Source of the DNA: Amycolatopsis iheyensis
Lineage (GTDB): Bacteria; Actinomycetota; Actinomycetes; Mycobacteriales; Pseudonocardiaceae
Length of the DNA stretch: 64,000 nucleotides
Reading direction: 5' to 3'
NCBI RefSeq assembly: GCF_024703995.1
Contig: NZ_JAMXQV010000014.1
Location: 124,001 to 188,000 of the forward strand
Notes under the pieces: model-generated
Told to the model about the DNA's origin: nothing
What the model saw: only the letters and a program-made list of their open reading frames with translations
Database searches by the model: none
In this document: positions 16,927-25,610 of the stretch, in pieces
Layout of the letters: every line of letters starts with the position of its first letter
Position numbering within the stretch: the stretch's first letter is position 1
Translations under genes and position numbers: made by a program

Positions 16927-17588
16927 AGCAGCACCTCGGCCACCAGCTCCGGCCGCGTGACGAACGGGTGGTGCGCCACCGGCAGCTCGACGACGTCGGT
17001 CGCGCGCGCCGCCTGTTCCCGTTGCTTGTCCGGGGGAGTCGCGCGGTCCTCGCCGCACACGACGTAGGTCGACGGGACCGCGTGCCAGGCGGGGTTAGTC
17101 ACCGGCTGCCCGAACACGACCTCGTTCTGCGGCGCCAGCCGGTCCACGGCCGCCGCGTACGTCGCGTCGTCGAAGTCCTGCGCGAAGAGCGGCCGGACCA
17201 GTTCCTCACGGACGCTCGCGGTGCCGTCGCCGTGGCTGAGCTGCCACGGCGGGGGCTCGCCGGGGCCGAAGTCCGCGAGCGCCTGGCCGGCGTCGGGCAG
17301 GAACGACGCCACGTAGACGAGCCGGTGGACCGCCGGGTGGTCGCCGGCTTCGGAGAGCACCACCCCGCCGTAGGAGTGCCCGACGAGCAGCGTGGGCTCG
17401 TCGGAGGCGTCGAGCAGGGCGCGGACGGCCGCGACGTCGTCGTGGAGATCGCCGCGCGGCTCGCGCTCGCAGCTCGGCAGCACCGCCGCTGAACTGCGCA
17501 GACCGTGCCGCTCGAGGACGTCGGCGGTCGGCTGCCACCACCAGGCGCCGTCGCGGACGAAGGCCCCGTGCACGAAGAGAACCCGCAT
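16911..17588 (-). CDS. Alpha/beta hydrolase
   Basis: A 225-residue hydrolase of the salicylate-esterase/EstC-like group. It begins at the first strand (MRVLFVHGAFVRDGAWW, oxyanion HG near 7-8), has the nucleophile elbow LLVGHSYGGVV (Ser near 73), an acidic residue in YVVCGEDRATPP and a catalytic His in VAHHPFVTRP. The ATG at 17588 is chosen because it starts directly at strand 1; the upstream extension is low-quality sequence. Substrate unknown; cytoplasmic, as no signal peptide is seen. Confidence 0.88.
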   Translation of the reverse strand: MRVLFVHGAFVRDGAWWWQPTADVLERHGLRSSAAVLPSCEREPRGDLHDDVAAVRALLDASDEPTLLVGHSYGGVVLSEAGDHPAVHRLVYVASFLPDAGQALADFGPGEPPPWQLSHGDGTASVREELVRPLFAQDFDDATYAAAVDRLAPQNEVVFGQPVTNPAWHAVPSTYVVCGEDRATPPDKQREQAARATDVVELPVAHHPFVTRPELVAEVLLQTTT

Positions 17589-17722
17589 GGTGACAATCTG
17601 GCAGAACCCACCCGGTCGAGTGACACAGTTCGCGCGCAGCGGACGAGGACTGGACAAACCGGAGGTCGAACACGAAGCTTTCGCGTGTTCTTCCGCGCCT
17701 GGCCAACTCGAAGGTCGAAACA

Positions 17723-18262
17723 GTGAATGCTGCCTGGGAAGCCGTCTCCCGCGTCGCCGACGAACCCGCCTGGTACTGGGTGTACGACAAGCTGGCGTTC
17801 TGGCCGAGCACCTACGCCCACGCCTGGCCGGGGTTCCGCGAGCCCGCGCCGTCACGCACCTGGGACCTCTCGCCCGGCGACCTGGACCGCGCCTCGGCCG
17901 AGTTCCGCCTCGGCCCGTACGCCGTCGAAGAGCACCAGGTCGCGGCGATCGCGATGGCGGCGTTCCGCGAGGTCTGCGGCCCGGACGGCTGGCTGTGGGC
18001 CCTGCACTGGCAGCACCAGTCCTACCGGGTGCGCCCGCACCTGATGACCCCCGGCGCGCGCTGGCCGGTGCCGGTGTTCCCGCGCGCGGACTACCACTTG
18101 TTCGTGGCGTCGGACTTCTCGTTCGGCACGCTCGGCCACCCGTGGGAACGCACGCTCTGCGTGTTCGGCGACAAGCTCGTGCCGGCGTTCGAGCGGCACG
18201 GCGAAGGCGTGCTGACGAACGTCCTGCGCCGCGACGGGAAGCCGTCGGCGCTGGCCCGCTGA
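17723..18262 (+). CDS. DUF2716-like protein
   Basis: A 179-residue soluble protein, Trp- and Tyr-rich, with the pattern of DUF2716: YWVYDKLAFWPSTYAHAWPGFREPAPSRTWDL at the N-terminus and WLWALHWQHQSYRVRPH in the centre, then FPRADYHLFVASDFSFGTLGHPW near the end. The GTG start has a weak ribosome binding site. DUF2716 proteins are often encoded near polymorphic-toxin immunity genes, and an Imm7-like gene follows 33 nt downstream. No enzymatic motif is evident. Confidence 0.7.
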   Translation: MNAAWEAVSRVADEPAWYWVYDKLAFWPSTYAHAWPGFREPAPSRTWDLSPGDLDRASAEFRLGPYAVEEHQVAAIAMAAFREVCGPDGWLWALHWQHQSYRVRPHLMTPGARWPVPVFPRADYHLFVASDFSFGTLGHPWERTLCVFGDKLVPAFERHGEGVLTNVLRRDGKPSALAR

Positions 18263-18295
18263 GCTCGCGGTTGATCTCTTGCTACCGTTCTGCGG

Positions 18296-18697
18296 GTGTT
18301 CGAGTATCACGGCTGGGCGACCATCCAGGCGACCGCGAGCGGCGACGACGACGCGGCGTTGCTGGAGCGTCTCGTCGACCGCGTGCACCGCGCGATCCGC
18401 GACGCGGGCGACTTCGACCTGGTCGACCTCCGCTGGAGCGCGGGCATGCCGATGCTCCACTTCGGCGGCTTCGACAAGCACGGCGGCCGCCTGGCCCCGG
18501 AGCTCCTGGAGCTGTTCACCCGGGTCGGCGAGCTGGCCCCGGGCTCGTACGGCCTGATGTACGTCTGGGACGACCAGGACACCGAGCACGACAACGACTT
18601 CCGCGTCTACCGCATGGCCCGCGGCCAGGTGACCGAACGCGAAGACCCGCACCTGACCCCGGTGGCCCCGACGGTCCTGGACGTCTACGAGCTGTAG
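18296..18697 (+). CDS. Imm7-family-like immunity protein
   Basis: A 133-residue acidic soluble protein starting FEYHGWATIQATASGDDDA and ending DPHLTPVAPTVLDVYEL, with a central YGLMYVWDDQDTEHDNDF. The FEYHGW start and the acidic tail match Imm7, a family that neutralises polymorphic toxin nuclease domains. No toxin gene is visible within several kilobases, so this would be an orphan immunity gene. The GTG start at 18296 puts the conserved motif at residue 2. Family assignment is from memory of the motif and needs a profile search. Confidence 0.62.
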   Translation: MFEYHGWATIQATASGDDDAALLERLVDRVHRAIRDAGDFDLVDLRWSAGMPMLHFGGFDKHGGRLAPELLELFTRVGELAPGSYGLMYVWDDQDTEHDNDFRVYRMARGQVTEREDPHLTPVAPTVLDVYEL

Positions 18698-18721
18698 CTG
18701 TAGCCGCATCGCAACCGCGGC

Positions 18722-18737
18722 TGAGTAGAACTGCTCA
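18722..18737. promoter_or_regulatory. 16-bp dyad upstream of yiaA-like gene
   Basis: TGAGTAGAACTGCTCA is an inverted repeat (TGAG-AG / CT-CTCA) 34 nt before the YiaA-like start. It has the size of a regulator operator; the binding protein is unknown. Confidence 0.35.
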
Positions 18738-18771
18738 AGACACCCGCGGGCCCCGGCGAGACCGTGGTCAC

Positions 18772-19062
18772 ATGACCAAATCCGGAACTTCGTCCCCCAC
18801 CACGACGGCTTTCTACATCCAGGCGGCCATCTCGTTCGGCTTGGCGCTGGCCGCGGTCATCGGCGGCATCGCGTACCTGCCGGTCGACGGCTGGATCCGC
18901 GGTTTCCTCGCCCTCGGCGCGCTCTACCTGGTCACCTCGACCTTCACCCTCGCCAAGTGCGTGCGCGACAGACAGGAGGAGACCTCCGTGGTCTCCCGCG
19001 TCGACCAGGCCCGGCTCGACAAGCTCCTCGCCGAGCACGATCCCTTCCAGAGCGCCGTGTGA
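18772..19062 (+). CDS. YiaA/YiaB-family inner membrane protein
   Basis: A 96-residue protein with two TM helices (about 14-38 and 44-62) joined by a short loop (LPVDGWIRG), followed by the family end motif TLAKCVRDRQEE and a charged C-terminal tail. This matches the YiaAB two-helix domain, whose role is unknown though linked to envelope stress. A 16-bp dyad lies upstream and a strong stem-loop downstream, so it forms its own transcription unit. Confidence 0.82.
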   Translation: MTKSGTSSPTTTAFYIQAAISFGLALAAVIGGIAYLPVDGWIRGFLALGALYLVTSTFTLAKCVRDRQEETSVVSRVDQARLDKLLAEHDPFQSAV

Positions 19063-19066
19063 AACC

Positions 19067-19093
19067 GGGGACGGCCGGAAGCCGGCCGTCCCC
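19067..19093. terminator. Bidirectional stem-loop terminator
   Basis: GGGGACGGCCGG (19067-19078) pairs with CCGGCCGTCCCC (19082-19093) across a 3-nt loop. It sits between the converging YiaA-like and phosphoesterase genes and can serve both. Confidence 0.75.
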
Positions 19094-19099
19094 CGCACA

Positions 19100-20560
19100 T
19101 CAAGGCAACCGCGGCCGGCGGCCCGGCTCCTGCTTCGGCGGCTTCTGGTCGGCGCCCGGGAACGTCGGCGCCGGCAGGTTCGCCTGCTCGTAGCGCGACA
19201 GCGTCAGCGGGCCGGCCGTGTCCGGCAGCACCGGCGGCTGCGCCTTGCGGTCGTGGAAGCGGAACGCCGAGGTCAGGTCCCCGAAGGTGCGGCGGCGCCA
19301 GCCGGAGATGTTCGGCTCCGCCACACCCGTCACTTTTTCCAGGAACCGCAGCGTCGACGTGTGGTCGAAGTTCTCACTGCACACCCAGCCGCCCGCGGTC
19401 CACGGCGAGACGACGATCGCCGGGACGCGGTAGCCCGCGCCGACCGGGAGACCGCCGCCCGCGGTGCCGCTCGGGGACGTCTTCGTGACGAACTCACCCG
19501 GCGTCCCGGCCGGCGGCGTCGGCGGGACGACGTGGTCGAACAGCCCGTCGTTCTCGTCGTAGTTGAGGATGAACACCGTCTTGGCCCAGACGTCCGGGTT
19601 GGCCGCGATCGCGTCGATCTTCGACGCCACGAACGCGGCGCCCTCGGCCGGCGTGTACTGCGGGTGCTCCGACGCCGTCGAGGTGCAGATGATCCAGGAG
19701 ACCGTCGGTAGCTTGTCGTTGCGCGCGTCGTACTCGAACTGGCCTTCGGGGCGGTGCGTGAGGCCGTTGACCACCAGCGGCGAGTCCGCCGGCGCGTTCC
19801 GGAAGTTCGCGAACTGCTCGAGCATGTTGCAGCCGTAGGTGTCGCTCTGCTCGTACACCTTCCAGCTGACGCCGGCCGCCTGCAGCCGCTCGGCGTACGT
19901 CGTCCAGGTGTAGCCGCCGGCGGGCGCGTGGTTGTCGAGGATCGGGCCGCCGTGTTCGCCGTCGGGGTCGACCGTGCCGGTCATCCACATCATCCGGTTC
20001 GGCCAGGTCGGGCCGAGCACCGAGCAGTGGTAGGCGTCGCAGATGGTGAAGGCCTCGGCGAGCGCGAACTGGAACGGCAGGTCCGCGCGGGTGTGGTAGC
20101 CCATCACGTACGGCCCGTTCTTGCCGTCGGCCTTGCGGTGCGCCGGCAGCCAGCTGTCCATCTTGCCGCCGTTCCAGGCGTCGTGCTGGACCTGCCAGGC
20201 GTGCGACGTCGACGGGATCTTCTGCGCGTTGGTGGCGTGCGTGTCGAGGTGGAACGGCAGTGCGTAGCCCGCCGGGTTCTCGGCGTCGGGCTGGTAGAAG
20301 ACGGGCTTCCCGTTGGGCAGCTTCGCGGCGTGCGGGTCCCCGAACCCGCGCACCCCGGACAGCGTCCCGAAGTAGTGGTCGAAGGACCGGTTCTCCTGCA
20401 TGAGCAGCACGACGTGCTCGATGTCCCGGAGCGATCCGTGCTTCGGCGCGCCCTGGGCGAGGGCCCGCTGGACGTTCGGCGGCAGCAGGGTGGCGGCGGC
20501 CGCGGTGGCGGCGGCACCGGCGGCCCCACCGAGGAGACGACGACGAGTCAGTTCGGTCAT
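19100..20560 (-). CDS. Tat-exported phosphoesterase, phospholipase C / acid phosphatase type
   Basis: A 486-residue secreted phosphoesterase. It has a twin-arginine signal (TRRRLLGGAAGAAATAAAA, cleavage near residue 35), then family motifs: EHVVLLMQENRSFDHYFGTL at the active site, PTWPNRMMWMTG, ILNYDENDGLFDHV and YRVPAIVVSPW. It is a short form ending soon after the catalytic domain, without the two DUF756 C-terminal domains of full phospholipases C, so an AcpA-like phosphatase or PC-PLC of short type is likely. The ATG at 20560 is chosen to give a normal Tat signal; an ATG at 20587 is possible. Likely function: phosphate release from phospholipid or phosphoesters. Confidence 0.9.
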   Translation of the reverse strand: MTELTRRRLLGGAAGAAATAAAATLLPPNVQRALAQGAPKHGSLRDIEHVVLLMQENRSFDHYFGTLSGVRGFGDPHAAKLPNGKPVFYQPDAENPAGYALPFHLDTHATNAQKIPSTSHAWQVQHDAWNGGKMDSWLPAHRKADGKNGPYVMGYHTRADLPFQFALAEAFTICDAYHCSVLGPTWPNRMMWMTGTVDPDGEHGGPILDNHAPAGGYTWTTYAERLQAAGVSWKVYEQSDTYGCNMLEQFANFRNAPADSPLVVNGLTHRPEGQFEYDARNDKLPTVSWIICTSTASEHPQYTPAEGAAFVASKIDAIAANPDVWAKTVFILNYDENDGLFDHVVPPTPPAGTPGEFVTKTSPSGTAGGGLPVGAGYRVPAIVVSPWTAGGWVCSENFDHTSTLRFLEKVTGVAEPNISGWRRRTFGDLTSAFRFHDRKAQPPVLPDTAGPLTLSRYEQANLPAPTFPGADQKPPKQEPGRRPRLP

Positions 20561-20725
20561 GCCAGCACGATCACGCCCGAGCATCACCCGAAGAGGTGGC
20601 TTCCGGCGAACCCCGTCGGAACACGAGATGAAAACGAGTACCGAACCCTGACAAACCCCGTCAGAAGGTAACGGCGACCCCTGTGATGGCGGTCACGTCC
20701 GGCGGCGAAGCAGGGTGCGAACGTG

Positions 20726-20761
20726 AAAAATCCCTGCCCGGATGCCCCGAGCAGGGATTTT
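20726..20761 (-). terminator. Terminator downstream of tRNA-Gly
   Basis: On the reverse strand AAAATCCCTGC and GCAGGGATTTT form an 11-bp stem closing a 13-nt loop, ending in a T-run. It starts 8 nt after the tRNA and is one of the few classic U-tract terminators in the window. Confidence 0.85.
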
Positions 20762-20769
20762 CGATCTTG

Positions 20770-20842
20770 AGCGGATGACGGGATTCGAACCCGCGACCCT
20801 CACCTTGGCAAGGTGATGCGCTACCAGCTGCGCTACATCCGC
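20770..20842 (-). tRNA. tRNA-Gly (GCC)
   Basis: A full cloverleaf folds on the reverse strand: acceptor GCGGATG/CATCCGC, D-arm GCGC/GCGC, anticodon arm TCACC-TTGCCAA-GGTGA with anticodon GCC, and T-arm GCGGG-TTCGAAT-CCCGT. CCA is not encoded. No integrase or att-like duplication of the 3' end is visible nearby. Confidence 0.97.
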
Positions 20843-20981
20843 ACTGCCTTGCTGATGGAAGAGACTCTATACCCTCCGCCAACTGCTCCGATGAGCGGGT
20901 CCCCCAGTGCCCTGACCCGGTGCTTCGGTGTCACAGCTGGCGTACAAGGGGTGACGACGGCTGATTCCCTCCGTATGGTGT

Positions 20982-21001
20982 CCCCATTCGACCGAATGGG
21001 G
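20982..21001. promoter_or_regulatory. Perfect 9-bp inverted repeat upstream of sigma factor gene
   Basis: CCCCATTCG-AC-CGAATGGGG lies about 10 nt before the AGGAGG ribosome binding site of the sigma factor gene. It could be an operator for autoregulation or a leader hairpin that limits translation. Confidence 0.5.
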
Positions 21002-21030
21002 AGACCTTCGGGGAGGAGGTGCCGGGCCGG

Positions 21031-22563
21031 ATGACCGAGCTGGGCACGGTGCCGCCACCAGCGGCCTCGGAATCCGACGAGCAGGCACTGCTGCAACGGC
21101 TTCGCAACGGTGAGGACGCTGCCTTCGGGGAGCTGTTCGAGCTGCACGCCGCCGCCGTCCGGAGACTGGCGCAGAGCCTCGCCTCCGACCGGTCCGAGGC
21201 CGAGGACATCACCGCGGAGACGTTCTTCCGCGTGCTGCAGGCCCTCCGCCGTGGCTCCGGCCCCCGCGACTACGTCCGCGCCTACCTCCTCACCGTCGCC
21301 CGCCGCGTCTCCTGGGAGTGGCACGGCGCCCGCCGCGACGTCCCGGTCTCCGACGACGAGCTGACCTTCCGCGCCGGCGCGGGCACCGACACGCACGCCC
21401 GCACGGCCGAGCACACGCTGATCACCACCGCGTTCACCAGCCTGCCCGAGCGCTGGCGGACCGTGCTCTGGCAGACGGAGGTCGAGGGCGAGCAGCCCGC
21501 GATGGTCGCCACGCACTTCGGGCTGAGCGCGAACGCGACCGCGGCGCTGGCCCGGCGGGCCCGGCAGGGCCTGCGCGCGGCCTACTTGCAGGCCCACCTG
21601 TCGGTCAGCCGCGGGCCGGACTCGTGCCGCGCGGTCGTCGAAAAGCTCGGCGGGTTCACCGCGGGCAGCGTCACCGGCGCCGAGGCCGAGCGGATCAAGG
21701 CGCACCTGCACGGCTGCGTGTCGTGCCGCGCCACCCAGGACGAGCTGCGCGACGTCTGCTCGTCGCTGCGCGCGCACGCCGGGGTGCTGGTGCTGCTGGT
21801 GCCGGCCGCGGGTGCCGCGGCGAGCGGCGGCGGCGTGCTGACCGGGCTGGGCGCGGCGGTCAAGGGTGTGCTGGTCGGCTCGAAGGTCAAGATCGGGCTC
21901 GCGCTGGCGTCGACCGCGGCCGTGGGCGCCGTCGGCGTCGCGGCCGGGCCGGTGTTGTTCGGCTCGACCCCGGTGCAGGACGTCGGGCTGACCGGCGGGG
22001 CGCCCGAGCTCGTGGTCGTGCCGCCGTCCGAGACGCACCACCAGCCACCGCCCCAGCAGCAAGACCCGCACATCGGCATCGGCGTGCTCAACGGCCGCGG
22101 CACCGGGGTCTCGGTCCCGGTGCGGCCGCGGTCCGGCGGCGGCCACCTCGGCGCCGACGAGGTGCCGTACGTGCCCGCGGGCGACGTCCCGGCCGGCAGC
22201 GTGGACGAGCCCAGCGGCGAAGAGGGCGTCGGCCCGCGTGACGACGTGCCGACGTCGTCGACGTTCAGCACCCCCGACCACTCCTCGACGTCGCCGCGGC
22301 TCGACTCGGAGACCCCGAGCCCGGACATGACGATCACCAGCGACTCGCCGACGCCGGACAGCGCCGGCACACCCGAGCTGTCGCCGACCGACTCGTCGCC
22401 GACGACGACCAAGCCCGAGCCGACCGACGACGGCACCGAGACGACGAAACCGTCGACGACGGTGACGCCGACGTCCGGCAAGCCCTGGCCGACGCGCCCG
22501 TCCGATGTCACTGGTTCGAGCGAACCGGCGGATTCGACCGCGACCGAGCCGTCGGGTTCCTGA
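21031..22563 (+). CDS. ECF-type sigma factor fused to zinc-finger and membrane-anchored tail
   Basis: A 510-residue fusion. Residues 15-90 hold sigma region 2 (GEDAAFGELFELHAAAVRRLA, EDITAETFFRVLQAL); residues 125-185 hold region 4 (SLPERWRTVLWQTEVEGE, LSANATAALARRARQGLRAAY). Near 225-233 an HxxxCxxC motif (HLHGCVSC) marks a zinc-binding anti-sigma-like domain. A Gly/Ala-rich hydrophobic stretch (about 255-315) could span the membrane, and residues 330-510 are Pro/Ser/Thr-rich and probably extracytoplasmic. The ATG at 21031 lies about 12 nt after AGGAGG; a GTG at 21019 sits too close to that site. The sigma factor may thus carry its own membrane-tethered regulator. Confidence 0.88.
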   Translation: MTELGTVPPPAASESDEQALLQRLRNGEDAAFGELFELHAAAVRRLAQSLASDRSEAEDITAETFFRVLQALRRGSGPRDYVRAYLLTVARRVSWEWHGARRDVPVSDDELTFRAGAGTDTHARTAEHTLITTAFTSLPERWRTVLWQTEVEGEQPAMVATHFGLSANATAALARRARQGLRAAYLQAHLSVSRGPDSCRAVVEKLGGFTAGSVTGAEAERIKAHLHGCVSCRATQDELRDVCSSLRAHAGVLVLLVPAAGAAASGGGVLTGLGAAVKGVLVGSKVKIGLALASTAAVGAVGVAAGPVLFGSTPVQDVGLTGGAPELVVVPPSETHHQPPPQQQDPHIGIGVLNGRGTGVSVPVRPRSGGGHLGADEVPYVPAGDVPAGSVDEPSGEEGVGPRDDVPTSSTFSTPDHSSTSPRLDSETPSPDMTITSDSPTPDSAGTPELSPTDSSPTTTKPEPTDDGTETTKPSTTVTPTSGKPWPTRPSDVTGSSEPADSTATEPSGS

Positions 22564-22676
22564 GCAGCGGTGATCAACTTCGCGCGGTGGGATGTCCGAT
22601 TCCGCCCTCGCGCGGTCGAGCCCGCGCACGGTACCGTTGTGCTGCTCACCCTGCGGGCGGCCCTGGAGGCAACTGA

Positions 22677-23117
22677 ATGAACCGGCTGGTACGCGGCGAA
22701 GACGGCCGCGACTGGGTGGTCCGTGCCCAGATGGAATGGCGCGCGCCGGCGACGGCCGACGACTTCGAACACGACGTCGCGGGCAGCTATGGCCCGGGCA
22801 TCGCGATGATCGTGGTCACCGCGCTGCTGGCCGTAATCCTCGTGGTGTGGACGCCGAACGAGGTCAACATCCCCGCGTGGGTGCTGCTGGCGCTGCTGCT
22901 CGTGGTGCTGTTCTTCCCGCTGCGGTGGATCCTGCGCCGGCCCTGGACGGTCGTCGCGGAGACCGAAGGCGACATGACCGGCGACCGGCCGTCCGAACGC
23001 TGGGTCGGCACCATCCGCGGCATGTTCACCGTGCAGGGCGAGGTCAAGAAGATCTCCAAGACCATCCAGCGGCACTCGCTGCCCGACTTCGACGGGCCGC
23101 TGCACCCGGTCGAATAG
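22677..23117 (+). CDS. Conserved membrane protein, 146 residues
   Basis: A protein with a soluble N-terminus (RGEDGRDWVVRAQMEWRAP), two TM helices (about 42-60 and 65-85, IAMIVVTALLAVILVVW and WVLLALLLVVLFFPL) and a C-terminal domain (RRPWTVVAETEGD through WVGTIRGMFTVQGEV). It is a type common in actinobacteria and has no known function. Start ATG follows a good ribosome binding site (GGAGG). It is upstream of the Fpg/Nei gene but separated by 39 nt. Confidence 0.75.
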   Translation: MNRLVRGEDGRDWVVRAQMEWRAPATADDFEHDVAGSYGPGIAMIVVTALLAVILVVWTPNEVNIPAWVLLALLLVVLFFPLRWILRRPWTVVAETEGDMTGDRPSERWVGTIRGMFTVQGEVKKISKTIQRHSLPDFDGPLHPVE

Positions 23118-23156
23118 CGAGTACCGGAATTCGGCCGAAGGGGTGAAACTGGGGGT

Positions 23157-24017
23157 ATGCCCGAGCTGCCCGAGGTCGAAGCACTGGCCCACCACCTGCG
23201 TGAGAACGCCGTCGGCGAGACGATCTTCCGCATCGACGTCGCGTCGCTGAGCGTCCTCAAGACCGCGACCCCGCCGTGGACCGACCTGCACGGCCGCGAG
23301 ATCACCGGCGCGACCCGCCACGGCAAGCACCTCGACGTCGTCGCCGGCGATCTGCACATGGTCGTCCACCTGGCCCGCGCGGGCTGGCTGCGCTGGTCCG
23401 ACGGCCTGGCCGCGGCGCCGCTCAAGCCGGGCAAGGGCCCGATCTCGCTGCGCGTCCACCTCGAGTCGGCCACCGGGCCGGGGTTCGACCTCACCGAAGC
23501 GGGCACGAAGAAGGGCCTCGCGGTGTGGATCGTGAAGGACCCGCAGGAGATCGCGAGCGTGGCGCGCCTGGGCCCCGACGCGCTCGTGCTGGACGCGGGC
23601 CGGTTGCGGGAGCTGTTCGCCGGCAAGAACACCCGGCTGAAGTGGGCGCTGACCGACCAGTCGCTGATCGCCGGCATCGGCAACGCCTACTCCGACGAGA
23701 TCATGCACCGAGCGAAGCTCTCGCCGTACGCGACGATCGGCAAGCTGGACGACGGGGCACTGGAGACCCTGGCGGAAGCGATCGTCGAGATCGAGTCCGA
23801 CGCGGTCCAGCGCTCGGTCGGCCAGAAGGCGGCGCGGCTGAAGGGGGAGAAGCGCTCGGGCCTGCGGGTCCACGCCCGAACGGGCCTCCCGTGCCCGGTC
23901 TGCGGCGACACGATCCGCGAGATCTCGTTCGCCGACAAGTCGTTCCAGTACTGCCCGACCTGCCAGACGGGCGGGAAGCCACTGGCCGACCGCCGGATGT
24001 CGCGGCTGCTGAAGTAG
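23157..24017 (+). CDS. Fpg/Nei-family DNA glycosylase
   Basis: A 286-residue base-excision repair enzyme that removes oxidised bases and nicks by beta/delta elimination. The catalytic N-terminus MPELPEVEAL (Pro2, Glu3) is intact; the H2TH region holds KWALTDQSLIAGIGNAYSDEI; a C-terminal zinc finger is visible as CPVCGDTI-(15)-YCPTCQTGG. Lys in RHGKHLD is the usual beta-turn lysine. Length fits the actinobacterial Fpg/Nei group; which lesion it prefers cannot be read from sequence. Cytoplasmic, no partner gene. Confidence 0.93.
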   Translation: MPELPEVEALAHHLRENAVGETIFRIDVASLSVLKTATPPWTDLHGREITGATRHGKHLDVVAGDLHMVVHLARAGWLRWSDGLAAAPLKPGKGPISLRVHLESATGPGFDLTEAGTKKGLAVWIVKDPQEIASVARLGPDALVLDAGRLRELFAGKNTRLKWALTDQSLIAGIGNAYSDEIMHRAKLSPYATIGKLDDGALETLAEAIVEIESDAVQRSVGQKAARLKGEKRSGLRVHARTGLPCPVCGDTIREISFADKSFQYCPTCQTGGKPLADRRMSRLLK

Positions 24018-24265
24018 CCAGATTCGCCCGTTCGGCCGCACGTGCTGCGCCAGGCGTCCCGAGCACCGCCGTCGAAGCTGTCGAAACCGCGTTCTTCCTG
24101 CGGTTTTCACTGGACGGGGTGGAACAGGCCAGGCCCTCCGCGTGTTGCGGACAGTGACCGTGACGGGCTGGTTCCGACTCTGAGTAGGGTCAGCTCAACC
24201 CTCGGTCATCACAGTTGGACAGAAAGTGGGAACAGGCCTTGCACCCGGTTGGTCGAGCGCAGAGC

Positions 24266-25591
24266 ATGGACGCCGTGTCCGGGTTTCCGCTTGCGCAGAT
24301 CATCCCGTGGGGTGTCGCGGTACTGCTCCTCATCGTGGTGGTCGTGCTGCTCGTGAAGCAGCGCAAGCCGGCCAGTGTGGTCGAGGACGCGATGCTGCAG
24401 GCCGTGCACCGGATGTCGAAGGCCGCCCCCAACCTCCGCTCGGGCCTGGACGAGGACGCCGCCGACAAGATCACCACCCAGCTGCTGCAGATGCTCGACT
24501 GCGTTGCCGTCGGCATCACCGACAGCGAAGGCACGCTGCTGTCCTGGGACGGCGAGGCGAACGAGCACTACGTCGACCTCGTCGACGCGATCGGCGCCGC
24601 CATCCGCAAGCACCGCCGCGAGGTCGTCGCGCACGACCGGATGCCCTGCAACCACCGCGGCACCTGCCGGATGAAGACCGCGGTCATCGTGCCGCTGCTG
24701 GTCGAGGGCGAGACCGAGGCGGCGCTGATCGTCGTCGGCCGGACCCGTGGCCGGCTCGTGCAGATGGCCGACGCCGTGGCGCAGTTCGTCTGCACCCAGT
24801 TCGAGCTGTCCCGGCTCGACGAGTCGAAGCAGCAGCTCCAGCAGGCCGAGATCAAGGCGCTGCGCGCGCAGATCTCGCCGCACTTCGTCTACAACGCGCT
24901 CAACACGATTTCCGCGCTGATCCGCACGGATCCCGAAGAGGCGCGAGAGCTGCTTCAGGACTTCGCGGACTTCACGCGCTACTCGTTCCGGACGTCGGGC
25001 ATGTTCACCTCGCTCGCCGAGGAGCTGCGCAACATCGACCGCTACCTGACCATCGAGAACGCCCGCTTCGGCGGCCGGCTCGAGGTGCGGATGAAGATCG
25101 CGCCCGAGGTGCTCAGCGTCGTCGTGCCGTTCCTGATCATCCAGCCGCTGGTGGAGAACGCGGTCAAGCACGGCCTGGCCAGCAAGCCCAGCGGCGGCTG
25201 CGTCACCGTCATCGCGCAGGACCACGGCACCGAGGCCCTGATCAGCGTCGAGGACGACGGCATCGGCATGGACCCGCGGCGGCTGCGCGACGTCAAGAAC
25301 GCGCACAGCACCGGCGCGCACGTCGGGCTCGGCAACATCAGCCAGCGCATGCAGCAGGTCTTCGGCAGCGACTACGCCGTGATGGTCGAGACCGCGCCGG
25401 GCGCCGGCATGAAGGTGACGCTGCGGGTGCCGAAGTTCGTCCCGGGTGTCCGGCCCAACATGCCGGACTACAGCGCCGAGAGCGACACGGGCGAAGCCGA
25501 CGTCCCGGCCCAGGCCGGCCCGGCCCAGCTGAACGGTGCTGAAGTGAACGGCGTCAACGGCACGCGGTCGGGCATCCTCCCCATGGGCTGA
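24266..25591 (+). CDS. LytS-family sensor histidine kinase
   Basis: A 441-residue kinase. One N-terminal TM helix (about 9-30) is followed by a GAF-like sensor (about 60-190), then the HisK domain with phospho-acceptor His in SPHFVYNALNTISALI (about 220-235) and the HATPase domain (LVENAVKHGL N-box, DDGIGMD, GLGNISQRM). The sensor contains a Cys pair (MPCNHRGTCRM) that could bind metal or sense redox state. The ATG at 24266 is preferred to TTG at 24215 because it places the TM helix at the N-terminus. The natural partner, a LytTR regulator next to acetate symporters, is about 5.2 kb downstream. Confidence 0.9.
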   Translation: MDAVSGFPLAQIIPWGVAVLLLIVVVVLLVKQRKPASVVEDAMLQAVHRMSKAAPNLRSGLDEDAADKITTQLLQMLDCVAVGITDSEGTLLSWDGEANEHYVDLVDAIGAAIRKHRREVVAHDRMPCNHRGTCRMKTAVIVPLLVEGETEAALIVVGRTRGRLVQMADAVAQFVCTQFELSRLDESKQQLQQAEIKALRAQISPHFVYNALNTISALIRTDPEEARELLQDFADFTRYSFRTSGMFTSLAEELRNIDRYLTIENARFGGRLEVRMKIAPEVLSVVVPFLIIQPLVENAVKHGLASKPSGGCVTVIAQDHGTEALISVEDDGIGMDPRRLRDVKNAHSTGAHVGLGNISQRMQQVFGSDYAVMVETAPGAGMKVTLRVPKFVPGVRPNMPDYSAESDTGEADVPAQAGPAQLNGAEVNGVNGTRSGILPMG

Positions 25592-25610
25592 ATCCCGCTA
25601 GCCTGGGGTT

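Noticed and set aside
20770..20842. Integrated element at tRNA-Gly
   Set aside because: No integrase, no duplicated tRNA end and no change of gene type beside it.
20661..20882. 73-codon frame with a motif like GSASPCQGEGRGFESRHPL
   Set aside because: It is the translation of the tRNA-Gly gene, a well-known artefact.
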